Virus record (IMG/VR): IMGVR_UViG_3300037184_000121
Span: 1 to 64,000 of that record
Direction: 5' to 3' (one strand)
DNA from: a virus
Length of the DNA: 64,000 bases
Part shown: positions 31,827-41,663 of the stretch, piece by piece
Layout of the letters: the number at the start of each line of letters is the position of its first letter
Numbering within the stretch: the stretch's first letter is position 1
Program-made: the position numbers and the translations under genes
The notes under the pieces: model-generated
The model's database searches: none
What the model was told of the DNA's origin: nothing
The model's input: only the letters and a program-made list of their open reading frames with translations

Positions 31827-32869
31827 ACAATTATCGTATTTTTCAAGCTCAAATTTTAGCTAAAGATCCAGTAACCCCTAGGCAGTATTCGGTGGTAGAG
31901 ATTCCTAATGGTCAAAAATTGGTTGGGGTTCAGCTTCCGAATGCTTTAAAAGATCAAAGTGCTCCCTTACTCGGTAGTATTGTTTTAGTGCTTCAGTTGG
32001 ATGCCTATAGATCTTATATTTTAATGGTATTGAGAGAGCCCTATACATTCTTATCTACCAATGATCAGTATAGAGGTTTTATTCCATCTGTAGGAAATGC
32101 TGCTCAAGATATTCATAATCATGCCAATCCTATTCAAGATGGCGAAATCTATATGGAAGCAACAGGCCCTTCTTCACCTACAGGACAGGGGATTCCAGGT
32201 TTTGGGGCTCACCTATACCTTGGCAACAATGGGACTGCTCAAATTGAATCTGGGTCCACTGGTGAGCGTTTGGTAGTAGGTGGCACAGGTTCCGATGATG
32301 ATCATGAGGTAGTATTGTCAGCAGATAATGGTTATTTTGAGAGTAATACAGGTACAAATAATATTCAAAGTACTTTCAATTTTACAACAAATTCTGTTAC
32401 TGGATTAACTGAAGGTCTTCAAATAGCTACACAGTTATCTGTTCCTACAGGTCTTACTACAGTTGAAACTCCTATTTGTGAATTGACAATGGATACAATA
32501 GGGAATATATCTCTTAATAATACTACTTTTGGGACTGGAATAAGTTTGGCTTCTTTAAAGATGGACCCCCTTGGAGATATTTCTTTAACTGGGACTACAA
32601 TTTCTTTAAATGGTGGAGTTGGCCAAGGTGTAGCTCGATTGAATGACTTAACAATTTCAAATACATCTACGGACCCAATTTATTGGTTGTTTATACAGGC
32701 AATTCAAAGCTTTTTTACGGCATTGGCAGGATTTCAAGGTGGAAGTCCTGTGTTGCATTCTGAACTTGGAGCATTAGGAGCAGCTTTCTTAGCACAATCA
32801 CCAATTGTTCCTCCATCAATAACAAGCAAGATAAGTACATCATCACTTTCAGTCACGGCGGGTAATTAA
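31823..32869 (+). CDS. baseplate spike protein (gpV/gp5-like)
   Basis: This 348-residue protein overlaps the hub gene by 4 nt. An OB-fold-like N-terminal domain (about 15-75: QYSVVEIPNGQKLVGVQLPN, SIVLVLQLDAYRSYILMVLR) is followed by a beta-helical region with repeated short strands (AHLYLGNNGTAQIES, ICELTMDTIGNISLNN, SLKMDPLGDISLTG) ending around 280, then a helical C-terminus. This matches central spikes that puncture the outer membrane. No lysozyme domain is seen. Confidence 0.75.
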   Translation: MNNYRIFQAQILAKDPVTPRQYSVVEIPNGQKLVGVQLPNALKDQSAPLLGSIVLVLQLDAYRSYILMVLREPYTFLSTNDQYRGFIPSVGNAAQDIHNHANPIQDGEIYMEATGPSSPTGQGIPGFGAHLYLGNNGTAQIESGSTGERLVVGGTGSDDDHEVVLSADNGYFESNTGTNNIQSTFNFTTNSVTGLTEGLQIATQLSVPTGLTTVETPICELTMDTIGNISLNNTTFGTGISLASLKMDPLGDISLTGTTISLNGGVGQGVARLNDLTISNTSTDPIYWLFIQAIQSFFTALAGFQGGSPVLHSELGALGAAFLAQSPIVPPSITSKISTSSLSVTAGN

Positions 32870-32870
32870 G

Positions 32871-33362
32871 ATGCCTAATCCTCCTACATCTGCTTTAACA
32901 ACATTAGGTACATGCTTTTACAATTTCGTGAAGGCTATACTTTGCGGTAACGTTATTTTAAAAAGTACATTCAAAACCTTTTTGAATAGTCAGATATTGG
33001 CAGCAAATGCAGAGATTGCAATACTTGGAGCACAGGTTGTACGATTGGATATTTTGAATTCATTTGCACAATTAGAAATTAATACTCTTGCAGCAGTGCA
33101 GAATAAGATACAAGCAGATCTCAACGTGGTTCTTGGTCCTATGGTAGGAGCTTCTACTTGTCCAGTGATTAGCAATTTTATAGCTCAGGCTGAAAGTGGG
33201 GCAACTCTTAAGGCATTGGCAGGATTGCAGAATCTCATATACACGTACAATAGGAGAGCCTACGTTGCAACTGCTATTTCAAATAAAGTTAAATCGTTAC
33301 AAAATTTTGTGAATAAAGCGCAAACAGCTTTAAATTTAATTGATCAGATTTGTGGATCTTAA
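32871..33362 (+). CDS. helical baseplate-region protein, unknown
   Basis: This 163-residue protein starts 1 nt after the spike stop. Most of it is predicted helical with Ala/Leu/Gln-rich stretches (ILAANAEIAILGAQ, INTLAAVQNKIQADL, ISNKVKSLQNFVNKA) and a few Cys. It lies between spike and gp25-like wedge and is probably a baseplate or assembly protein. No known family recognised. Confidence 0.55.
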   Translation: MPNPPTSALTTLGTCFYNFVKAILCGNVILKSTFKTFLNSQILAANAEIAILGAQVVRLDILNSFAQLEINTLAAVQNKIQADLNVVLGPMVGASTCPVISNFIAQAESGATLKALAGLQNLIYTYNRRAYVATAISNKVKSLQNFVNKAQTALNLIDQICGS

Positions 33363-33371
33363 GGAAAAAAT

Positions 33372-33851
33372 ATGTCAGATCTTTTGTTAACAACTATCCC
33401 AGTTTCAGGTCAGCCCCAGTATCCACCTCAACAGGGGAATCCTTCCCAATATTTTGGAGAGGGTACGAATGATTTGCAGATTGGGTCAAATAATGATTTT
33501 ACTTTGGTAAGTGGATTAGAGGAAACAGTTCAGGATGTTCAGAAGATTCTCTTAACAGAGCAGGGCACACCCATTACATTGTTCCCATTGTATGGCACTA
33601 CACTCCAATCCTTAATCGGCAACAGGATGAATCCAGCGACTATCAGTGGCACAGTGCAGCAGCAAATTACTCAAGCTCTACAGGTACTTTATCTGCTTAC
33701 ACAGAATAGAAGTAATCCAGCAGAAATTGTACAAACACTTTATTCGTTAAATGTATCGCTTCAGAGCGAAACAAATATAGCAGCATTATTAACCGTGATC
33801 GCCATGAATAATGAGGAGATCACAACTGGCATAAACGTAGGATCAATATAA
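33372..33851 (+). CDS. gp25-like baseplate wedge protein
   Basis: This 159-residue protein has the gp25/gpW signature: an N-terminal extension, then NDLQIGSNNDFTLVSGLEE, VQDVQKILLTEQGTPITLFP and YGTTLQSLIGNRMN, followed by two helices. In the family this subunit joins the wedge to the sheath initiator and contains a lysozyme-like pattern only in T4. Preceded by AAGGAA. The GIY-YIG gene that follows separates it from the gpJ-like gene it normally neighbours. Confidence 0.85.
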   Translation: MSDLLLTTIPVSGQPQYPPQQGNPSQYFGEGTNDLQIGSNNDFTLVSGLEETVQDVQKILLTEQGTPITLFPLYGTTLQSLIGNRMNPATISGTVQQQITQALQVLYLLTQNRSNPAEIVQTLYSLNVSLQSETNIAALLTVIAMNNEEITTGINVGSI

Positions 33852-33852
33852 G

Positions 33853-34737
33853 ATGGCAAAAATTAAATTATCTGGAATATATAAAATTCAACATATAGAT
33901 GGAAAGATGTATGTTGGATCTGCTATTAATATTGATAAACGTTGGAAACTTCATTTGGCACAATTACATAGTAATAGACACCATTCAATCCTTCTTCAAA
34001 GAGCATGGAATAAATATGGTGAAGTTGCATTTAAATTTGAAGTATTAGAAATCGTTGACAATCCTACCAAAGAGTTATTGGAAGAAAGAGAACAATTTTG
34101 GATGGATTATTATCAATGCTATGATCCTGAAAAAGGATACAATGTAGCCATTAAGGCTGGAACAAATTTAGGTATTAAAAAGTCTAAAGAAGCACGTTTA
34201 AAATTAAGTCTTGCACGAAAAGGTTGTGTAGCATGGAATAAAGATTCTTGGAAAGATAAAGTATCTGAAGAAGAACTTGTTGCCTATTACCAAGCAGGAA
34301 ATTCTATGGGTGATTGTAAAATGAAATTTCATATTTCATTGGATTCCATTAGGTTGATTTTAAGACGAAATAATGTTATGCGTTCTCCATTAGAAGGACG
34401 AAGGCAAGAAAAATTTAGAAATAAGATAAGAATGACAGTTATTGGAAAACCTTCACCACGGAAAGGAATAAAAACAGAAAAAATAAGTTGGAATAATGGC
34501 ATTTGGAAGAGTAAAGCTTCTGAAGAAGAGATAGTTGAATTTTATAAATTAGGTAATTCAATACAAGATTGTCATGAACATTTTAACATATCTGTAGATA
34601 CTATTCGAATGGTTTTGAATAAACATAATGTTGTTCGTACACCACATGAAGGAATGATTTTAGAAAAAGCTCAGGGTAAAAGAATAAAAGCTTACAAAAA
34701 ATGGCGTAATACAAATAAAATTTTAGTTGAGGCATAA
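33853..34737 (+). CDS. GIY-YIG homing endonuclease with tandem C-terminal DNA-binding modules
   Basis: This 294-residue protein has a GIY-YIG domain (SGIYKIQHIDGKMYVGSAIN, Arg in DKRWKLHL, AWNKYGEVAFKFEVLE, Glu in EEREQFWMDYY). After a NUMOD3-like segment come two copies of a module: SEEELVAYYQAGNSMGDCKM...SLDSIRLILRRNNV and SEEEIVEFYKLGNSIQDCHE...SVDTIRMVLNKHNV. Each looks like a helix-turn-helix. The gene lies between gp25-like and gpJ-like genes with 1-2 nt gaps, a clean insertion between two essential genes. Confidence 0.85.
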   Translation: MAKIKLSGIYKIQHIDGKMYVGSAINIDKRWKLHLAQLHSNRHHSILLQRAWNKYGEVAFKFEVLEIVDNPTKELLEEREQFWMDYYQCYDPEKGYNVAIKAGTNLGIKKSKEARLKLSLARKGCVAWNKDSWKDKVSEEELVAYYQAGNSMGDCKMKFHISLDSIRLILRRNNVMRSPLEGRRQEKFRNKIRMTVIGKPSPRKGIKTEKISWNNGIWKSKASEEEIVEFYKLGNSIQDCHEHFNISVDTIRMVLNKHNVVRTPHEGMILEKAQGKRIKAYKKWRNTNKILVEA

Positions 34738-34739
34738 TT

Positions 34740-36605
34740 ATGGCATTTCCCACATTCAGTCAAATCATTCAGCAAATGGTATCATTTTTACAGATATCGC
34801 GGCCAGATATCGCGTCTACACCTGGAACAGTAGTTTCGGACGTAATTATTTCAACTGTTGCAAATCAATTATCTGCTCAAAATGGTACTGATCCTTCTGT
34901 TTTTTCAAACTTGCAATATACACAGAATCTCCAAGCTTTTGTAGTGAATGCAGCTACAATTCTCCCTGCGGATATGGACAATATTGCACAGAATTATGGT
35001 ATGGTTAGAAATCCTGCAGTTCAGGCTACAGGATTTATCACGCTAAGGATTAGAAATTACACTACTTCTTCACCTATTATTACAGTTCCTTCTGGAATGA
35101 CAGTTACTACTCTATCTACCTCTAATACTCCCGCTGTTTCTTTTTCTACAACAGCCACAAAAACTTTTACGCCCTCTAATGCCCCCAGCTATTACAATCC
35201 TCAAAGTGGATTTTATGAACAAACGGTTGGAATCATAGCACAAACAGCGGGAAGCTTAGGAAATGTAAATTCAAATACCATCGTCTCCCTTGTTGGTCCT
35301 GGTCTTGGTATTGATAGTGTGACAAATATTGCAGCAACTAGTGGTGGAACGAATATTGAATCTAACGTTCAATTTGCTGCTCGTATTCAGATTAAGCTTG
35401 AAGGTAATAACGTAGGCACTCCTAATGGAATAATTTCCCTTATGGAGACAAATCCAAATGTTATTCAAGCTCTTATCGTTGGGCCTAATGATCCTAATCC
35501 TCCCTTGCGTAATCAATATGGGGGAAGTGTCAATGTCTATATTAGGGGGCAGATCCCAGTAACTGTATTGGCAGAACCTTTTACCTATTCTTCAACTGGA
35601 AGTCAGCAGTATGTTTTATTGAATCAGCCAGCACTATCAGTAGGTTCTGTCACTGGTATTGTTGGGGGTGTACCCTATACTTTTGTAGCTGGTACAGATT
35701 ATAAATTTGTATTAAATCCAAATCTTTTACTGGCAGGAAGTACTGAAGCAGCCAGCTATATCGTTTTTGGAAGATCCACTTATTTTAATATTGTAACAGT
35801 AGGTCTTCCTTTTACGGTTGCTACTGTAACAGATAGTGTACATTTAGTTGTTTCTTCTACTATAGGCATGACTGCTGGAGATACAATTGTACAAGGATCT
35901 AATACTACTACAATTACTATCATAACTGATGGGACCCATTTAGTCGTCGGATCTACAATTGGGTGGATAGGATCTGGAACTGCAGCTGCAGATACCTCTG
36001 TATCACAGTTAGTTGTTAATACAACAAGTGGAATGAATCCTGGAGATACAATTGTACAAGGAGCTTTTTTCACTACTGTTACTTCCGTTACTAATTCAAC
36101 TGTAGTTGTAGTGGCAAGTCTAACAGGTGCTGTAGCGGGATCAGCCTTCTTTGAGGGCTTCTTCCCTGATAATAATACAGTGGTCACAATTAATTATACA
36201 TATGATAGTTTGATTGCTACTCTCCAAGCTTTAATTAACAATAATTCTAATCATATTGTCGGCTCAGATATTCTTGTGGTGGAAGCTATTGAAGCAGTAA
36301 TTTCAGGTAATATGGGAATTTTTATTGTTCCAGGTTATGTTCCCGCCACAGTTCAAACTAATGTATCTACAGCACTTTCTACATACATAGATGCCCTTGG
36401 ATTAGGAGCAAACATTGTATTGAGTGAATTAGTTGCAATCGCGCAAGATGTACCAGGAGTAGCAGAGGTTGATCTTACGAGTCTCGTTTTGCAAAGTACA
36501 GAAGGTGTTGTGACGACTACTATACCTCCTGGGCAACAAATTTCAGTCGGTTCGGAGGCTTACCCAGTTACACCAATTGGAATCACTATAACAGTAGAAG
36601 GATAA
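34740..36605 (+). CDS. baseplate protein J-like (gpJ/gp6 family)
   Basis: This 621-residue protein has a typical gpJ start (FPTFSQIIQQMVSFLQI, then TPGTVVSDVIISTVANQ, about 1-45), the central beta region (IIAQTAGSLGNVNSNTIVSL, GTNIESNVQFAARIQIKLEG), and a C-terminal part LSTYIDALGLGANIVLSELV followed by AIAQDVPGVAEVDLT. Residues about 370-475 contain inserted repeats of DSVHLVVSSTIGMTAGDTIV type that make it longer than usual. The family forms the wedge ring around the hub. Confidence 0.85.
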   Translation: MAFPTFSQIIQQMVSFLQISRPDIASTPGTVVSDVIISTVANQLSAQNGTDPSVFSNLQYTQNLQAFVVNAATILPADMDNIAQNYGMVRNPAVQATGFITLRIRNYTTSSPIITVPSGMTVTTLSTSNTPAVSFSTTATKTFTPSNAPSYYNPQSGFYEQTVGIIAQTAGSLGNVNSNTIVSLVGPGLGIDSVTNIAATSGGTNIESNVQFAARIQIKLEGNNVGTPNGIISLMETNPNVIQALIVGPNDPNPPLRNQYGGSVNVYIRGQIPVTVLAEPFTYSSTGSQQYVLLNQPALSVGSVTGIVGGVPYTFVAGTDYKFVLNPNLLLAGSTEAASYIVFGRSTYFNIVTVGLPFTVATVTDSVHLVVSSTIGMTAGDTIVQGSNTTTITIITDGTHLVVGSTIGWIGSGTAAADTSVSQLVVNTTSGMNPGDTIVQGAFFTTVTSVTNSTVVVVASLTGAVAGSAFFEGFFPDNNTVVTINYTYDSLIATLQALINNNSNHIVGSDILVVEAIEAVISGNMGIFIVPGYVPATVQTNVSTALSTYIDALGLGANIVLSELVAIAQDVPGVAEVDLTSLVLQSTEGVVTTTIPPGQQISVGSEAYPVTPIGITITVEG

Positions 36606-36610
36606 AATTT

Positions 36611-38950
36611 ATGAGCATAGCATATAAGTCAAAAGTAAATGAAAGAGTAACAGGATCTCCAATTAGTTTAGAGCCACATACTGTTGGTATTGTGGGAGTG
36701 TTTACAGTTGTTCCGAATGTAATTCGTTTAGTTGAAGTTCCTCAAGGCCCAGGTCCAGCTGTTTCCATTTATGGATATACTGAAACTCTAACACCTTCTC
36801 CCTCTGGCACTCAATTTTATGTTGACTACCCAACTGGAGTTATTACATTTAACGCCTCTCAAAATGGTCATTCAGTTTTAGTTTCCTATACGGGATTAGG
36901 GTCAGAAATTGCAGCAGAAGATATTAATGAACTTCAAATTCCAGTTGGCATTGCCTTAAATGCAGATGGATCATTGTCTGCTGGTATTGTTACTACTACT
37001 AGTCTTTCTGGTTCGCTGGTTCTTCCTTTCACTACTCTTCAGACATTAAATAATTCTATTGTTCCTGTAACAAATGGATCTGGGTATTTAATTTCTTCAG
37101 CTACTACCGCAACTGAATTAGGTTATCTATCTGGTGCCGCTTCTAATATTCAAGCACAATTAAATGCTCTTTCTTCTGGTACAATCACTTCTGTAGTTGG
37201 AACAACGCATGAAATTATTGCTTCTACTTCTTTTGGAGTTGTCACATTATCTACTCCACAAGCTATTGATACAACAAGTAGCCCAACTTTTTATTCACTT
37301 ACACTTACAAATCCATTGACAGTTGGGAATGGTGGAACTGGAGATAGTTCTCATACTGCTTACGCAGTACTTACTGGAGGTACTACTTCTACTGGAGCAC
37401 TTCAATCTGTTTCAGGGGTAGGAACCTCTGGTCAAGTTCTCACAAGTAATGGAGCTAGTACCCTCCCAACTTGGCAAACTTTGATTACTCCTTCTGGGAT
37501 TACAGCTTTGACAGGTGATGTTACTACTAGTGTTAGTCCTTCGAATCCTTATCTTAATACAGCATCTACTTATGCTGTTCTAGGTGAAACAGCAGTTACT
37601 AATACGGGAAGCACTGTTCTTATTGGAGATTTAGGTATTTCTCCTAATAATGCAACATCAATTACTGGCTTCCCTCCAGGGACTTATTCAGGTACAGAAA
37701 ATGCAGGTAACTCAGCTGCAGCGACTGCCCTTGCTGATGCAACATCAGCTGCTGCCACTTTAACAGCAATGGGTCCTGGTACAGACCTATCTTCTACTGA
37801 TCTAGGTGGTCATACTTGTGTTCCAGGCGTTTATCACACATCTTCAACAGCAACATGGTCTGCAGGTAACTTAACCTTAAATGGTGCAGGTACATATATA
37901 TTCCTAATTGGTTCAAGCTTAACAATGCCAGCCAATGCAACCGTAGTATTGGAAGGTGGAGCAATCGCTGATAACGTTTACTTCGTAACGGTGTCAACCT
38001 TTACCTTTGGTGCAAATTGTACTGTTAATGGAACTATTTTAGCTGGTACTTCTATTACTTTTGCTTCTAATAGTGTGTTGAATGGTCGTGCTCTTTGTTA
38101 TGGTCCTTCTGGAACAACTGTTGCATTCCCAAGTGCAGCTACTGTAACTGTTCCTCCAGGTTCTGGTGGAGTAGAAGTTGCCACATTAGCTACAGTAAAT
38201 AGTGATGTTGGATCATTTACTTGGACTAATTTTACTGTAAATGCAAAAGGTTTAATTACTGCTGCTTCTACTAATCCAACTCCTGTTACTTCTATCTATG
38301 CTGATAGTAATCCTCTTTTGACAGGTTCAGTTCAACTAGTTTCTGGCACAAATGTCACTCTTTCCCAGGTGGGTCAGGTGATCACCATTAATGCTACTTC
38401 TGGTGGGTCAGGCACAGTTAATAGTGGGACGGTACATCAACTTGCTTATTACTCAGCTACTGGAACGGCTGTTAGTGGCAGTTCCATATTATCTCAAGAT
38501 GTTAATGGTCTAATAATTACAAGTCCAGCACCTTATGTTCGAAGTGCTGCAGGTCTTGACATACTTGCTGCTGCAAATTTATATCTTACTGCTGGTGGAA
38601 CTATCTTTTTATATGGGAACGTAATAGATGCTGCAACTCATAAAATTATTAATCTAGGTAATGGATCAGCTGCCCAGGATGCTGCTGCATTTGGTCAAAT
38701 TACTGCAGCTAATGCAGGTGCTTTGGCCTTATCTGGTGGTACATTGATTGGATCTTTAGGAATTGGGGAATCTCCAGTAGCATCTGCTGTTTTAGATGTT
38801 GCTTCTACAACTCAAGGTTTCTTACCACCAAGAATGACTACAACCCAAATGAATGCAATTAGTAGTCCTGCTGAGGGTTTAGAGATTTATGCAACTGATA
38901 CACATCAATGGATGGGATATAATGGTTCTGCTTGGGTCATATTAGGCTAA
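36611..38950 (+). CDS. fibre-like tail protein with DUF3494 domain
   Basis: This 779-residue protein begins with a small beta domain containing TQFYVDYPTGVITFNASQNG, then fibre repeats (TATELGYLSGAASNIQAQL, GGTGDSSHTAYAVL). About residues 315-517 (near 37553-38160) form a DUF3494 domain: NTASTYAVLGETAVTNTGST, ATSITGFPPGTYSGT, TDLSSTDLGG, PGVYHTSSTATWSAG, ADNVYFVTVSTFTFGA, NGTILAGTSITFASNSVLNG. Then a LATVNSDVGSFT/KGLITAAS repeat and a C-terminal module with AVLDVASTTQGFLPPRMTT and HQWMGYNGSAWVIL. Probably a trimeric fibre attached to the gpJ ring. Confidence 0.75.
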   Translation: MSIAYKSKVNERVTGSPISLEPHTVGIVGVFTVVPNVIRLVEVPQGPGPAVSIYGYTETLTPSPSGTQFYVDYPTGVITFNASQNGHSVLVSYTGLGSEIAAEDINELQIPVGIALNADGSLSAGIVTTTSLSGSLVLPFTTLQTLNNSIVPVTNGSGYLISSATTATELGYLSGAASNIQAQLNALSSGTITSVVGTTHEIIASTSFGVVTLSTPQAIDTTSSPTFYSLTLTNPLTVGNGGTGDSSHTAYAVLTGGTTSTGALQSVSGVGTSGQVLTSNGASTLPTWQTLITPSGITALTGDVTTSVSPSNPYLNTASTYAVLGETAVTNTGSTVLIGDLGISPNNATSITGFPPGTYSGTENAGNSAAATALADATSAAATLTAMGPGTDLSSTDLGGHTCVPGVYHTSSTATWSAGNLTLNGAGTYIFLIGSSLTMPANATVVLEGGAIADNVYFVTVSTFTFGANCTVNGTILAGTSITFASNSVLNGRALCYGPSGTTVAFPSAATVTVPPGSGGVEVATLATVNSDVGSFTWTNFTVNAKGLITAASTNPTPVTSIYADSNPLLTGSVQLVSGTNVTLSQVGQVITINATSGGSGTVNSGTVHQLAYYSATGTAVSGSSILSQDVNGLIITSPAPYVRSAAGLDILAAANLYLTAGGTIFLYGNVIDAATHKIINLGNGSAAQDAAAFGQITAANAGALALSGGTLIGSLGIGESPVASAVLDVASTTQGFLPPRMTTTQMNAISSPAEGLEIYATDTHQWMGYNGSAWVILG

Positions 38951-38965
38951 TAAAGGTAAATAACA

Positions 38966-41170
38966 ATGGCATTTTACGGCGCGGGAATTTTCTATGGATC
39001 GGGAAGTTTTTACATCGGGGCAACCACAACGGCTGCTCAGGGTATTCCTATTGATTTACGTTTTTATAGAACGTCACAGGATGGTGTTTATGTTTTTTGG
39101 TGGGGTTTTGATCCCACATTCATTACTCCTGCTTTAGCTTCCGCTGGATTTGATTTACAATTGGATACTGTTCCAACATTTAATTCTCCAAATTTAGTTA
39201 CGTATACTCAACTCACAGCTATTACTTTTCAAAATGGTAATGTTAGAAAAGGATTTGCTGTTCCAGTCGCTGCCCGTATTAATGATACAGTTCAAACTTG
39301 GTATGCACGAGTTAGGACTCATACTCCTTCTTTTATTTCAGATTGGTCAGCTACCTTAACTTGGATTATTCCTCAGAGTGTTCAGCAATCTTCTGCAGAA
39401 GCTTTGATGGAATCTTTGCCTGATTATCATGTATATGGTAAAGGAGATCTTTTAAAACCTGTTTCGCAGCGTAATACTAACTTATGGCAAGTTGAGAATA
39501 TGTATGGAAATCAATTAGACCAAGTATTTTATGCCAATTTTCTTACTCAGACAGATAATTATGTTGATATGTGTGTAGATGAAAATTTAGCTGAAAATTT
39601 TGGTGTGATGTTCAATTTCCCTAAACCAAATAGTATGCAGTACGTAGATTATCGTTGGATTTTGATGAATTTATATTTGGCTTCTTTAGTTGGTGGGACG
39701 AATGAAGCTGTTATTTTAACAGTTCAATCGTTTACGGGTGTTCCACCTGTTATTACTAATATACGAGACTTGAATAATTTCGTTTTAACTACAACTCAAG
39801 ATGCTCCAGAAACTCAGACACTTAATACAACTTCAATTATAAATATTATAGATGCTACTCATCTAGAAGTCGGAAGTACAATTGGTTGGGTTACTGGTTC
39901 TGCTTTAGATACAACAGTTTCCATTCCTTTTACTGTCACAGATGTGGAAGATAGCACCCATTTTATTGTTTCCTCAACAGTAGGTATGACAAATGGTGAT
40001 ACAATTAAGGAATCTGTATTTTATACTTCTTCTCCTTTTATTGATAGTACTTTAGTTGTCGAGAATATAACTCCAACTGCTTCACCTTCTCTTCTTGGTA
40101 CAGCATCTACCTTTGCTGTTTTGGGAGATACTGCAGTCACTAATATAGGCAGTACTATTTTAACAGGAGATTTAGGTAATGTGGCTGTATCTTCCATTAC
40201 AGGATTTCCTCCAGGTACATTTACAGGCATATTGCATAGTGGAGATTCTGCAGCAATACAAGCACATACAGATGCAACCTCAGCAGCAATTGCCTTGAAA
40301 GCACTTGTTCCTTTTACAAATATTTCATCAACGGATTTGGGGGGTGCTACACTTACTCCAGGTAATTATCATGCTTCCTCAACAGGAACATGGTCTGCTG
40401 GGCCTCTTACACTCAATGGTGCAGGACAATATGTATTTGTATTTGGAACTGCTCTTACTATGCCAGCTAATGCTACTGTAGTTTTAACAGGAGGTGCAAC
40501 AGCTGACAATGTTTACTTTGTAACTGGTACAACATTTACATTTGGAGCAGACTGTATTGTTAATGGCACTATCTTAGCTGGAACATCCATTACTTTTGCT
40601 TCTAACAGTGTTTTGAATGGTAGAGCATTAACGTATGGACCCTCTGGAACAACTGTGACATTCCCAAGTGCAGGTACAATAGTTGTTCCATCAGGTGGTA
40701 TTACTCCAGGTCTTATCGTTCCTCCCAGCACGTATACAACAAATGGGGCATTGGGATATTGGACTATGCTTGTCCCAACAACAAATACATTACAAGCTAT
40801 ATTTGATGTAGGCAATCCTATTAAAATATTCAATGCCTTACAAGGGGCTACTGCATTAACAGGTAATGTAACGTTTACAAATGGAAGTGCTACAGTTACA
40901 GGTGGTGGAACTTCCTTTTTATCTCAGTTATCTATTGGAGATCAGATTACAGATCCTACTGGGATTTATTTAGGTACTATAAAATTAATTACAGATAATA
41001 CACATGCCATACTGCTTGAACCTTGGGCTGGTCCAACGGAAGTCATTACAGCTTATAAATTGCAATATACGGAAGCTCAGTTGCCTGTTCCTGTTCTTTG
41101 GGATTCGGCTACATTAGCTTCTGGAGTACTTATTACAATTCTAAATCCTGGAGACTTTCCACTTTACTAA
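38966..41170 (+). CDS. gpI-like/tail protein with DUF3494 domain
   Basis: This 734-residue protein follows the fibre gene with a 15-nt gap. The N-terminal 130 residues are Fn3-like (GVYVFWWGFDP, WYARVRTHTPSFISDWSATL). Residues about 140-260 include ALMESLPDYHVYGKGDLLK and LTQTDNYVDMCVDENLAENF, consistent with tail protein I-like baseplate subunits. A DUF3494 domain spans about residues 376-578 (near 40093-40700): TASTFAVLGDTAVTNIGST, SSITGFPPGTFTGI, SSTDLGGATLTPGNYHASST, YVFVFGTALTMPANATVVL, ILAGTSITFASNSVLNGRAL. It closely resembles the copy in the preceding gene. Confidence 0.75.
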   Translation: MAFYGAGIFYGSGSFYIGATTTAAQGIPIDLRFYRTSQDGVYVFWWGFDPTFITPALASAGFDLQLDTVPTFNSPNLVTYTQLTAITFQNGNVRKGFAVPVAARINDTVQTWYARVRTHTPSFISDWSATLTWIIPQSVQQSSAEALMESLPDYHVYGKGDLLKPVSQRNTNLWQVENMYGNQLDQVFYANFLTQTDNYVDMCVDENLAENFGVMFNFPKPNSMQYVDYRWILMNLYLASLVGGTNEAVILTVQSFTGVPPVITNIRDLNNFVLTTTQDAPETQTLNTTSIINIIDATHLEVGSTIGWVTGSALDTTVSIPFTVTDVEDSTHFIVSSTVGMTNGDTIKESVFYTSSPFIDSTLVVENITPTASPSLLGTASTFAVLGDTAVTNIGSTILTGDLGNVAVSSITGFPPGTFTGILHSGDSAAIQAHTDATSAAIALKALVPFTNISSTDLGGATLTPGNYHASSTGTWSAGPLTLNGAGQYVFVFGTALTMPANATVVLTGGATADNVYFVTGTTFTFGADCIVNGTILAGTSITFASNSVLNGRALTYGPSGTTVTFPSAGTIVVPSGGITPGLIVPPSTYTTNGALGYWTMLVPTTNTLQAIFDVGNPIKIFNALQGATALTGNVTFTNGSATVTGGGTSFLSQLSIGDQITDPTGIYLGTIKLITDNTHAILLEPWAGPTEVITAYKLQYTEAQLPVPVLWDSATLASGVLITILNPGDFPLY

Positions 41171-41186
41171 AAATTAGGAGATTACG

Positions 41187-41654
41187 ATGACAGATACAAA
41201 TGATAGTTTCAAATTATGTGGTAGTGTAAGAAAGCAATTGTTTAATTCAGATGGAAATCTTATTTATGATCATACTGATTCAAATGTTGTAGTTACAGTT
41301 GGAATACAATATCTTACATCTTGGCTTACTGCTGCTACTCATGCAACCTCATTTATGCCTTATATGGGACTTGGGACTGGATCTACTACACCTGTTGTCG
41401 GGCTTACAGATCTTCAAACGCCACTTCCAACTCGTGTTCTTGGGACTTTAACAAGTTCTGCAAGTATATGGCAGAATGTCTCTACATTTGGACCTGGTAT
41501 TAATACAGGTACAATTACTGAAGCTGGATTATTTTCAGTAAATTGGACTTATCCCACTCCAGCAGGAACTATGTTTGCCTATCAAACTTTTGGTGCCGTA
41601 TCTAAAGGTGCTGGTGATACATTTATTTTAACTTGGACTGTGACTTTTAACTAA
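41187..41654 (+). CDS. small tail-appendage protein
   Basis: This 155-residue protein has a TTAGGAG site. It begins KLCGSVRKQLFNSDGNLI and has a beta-rich body with MPYMGLGTGSTTPVVGLTDL and ITEAGLFSV, a pattern common in small phage tail proteins next to fibres. Likely a beta-sandwich adaptor. No enzymatic motif. Confidence 0.6.
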   Translation: MTDTNDSFKLCGSVRKQLFNSDGNLIYDHTDSNVVVTVGIQYLTSWLTAATHATSFMPYMGLGTGSTTPVVGLTDLQTPLPTRVLGTLTSSASIWQNVSTFGPGINTGTITEAGLFSVNWTYPTPAGTMFAYQTFGAVSKGAGDTFILTWTVTFN

Positions 41655-41663
41655 GGATAAAAT

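Noticed and set aside
31823-32869. Spike protein as a lysozyme-bearing gp5
   Set aside because: No lysozyme catalytic motif can be seen; the region between the OB-like fold and the beta-helix is too short.
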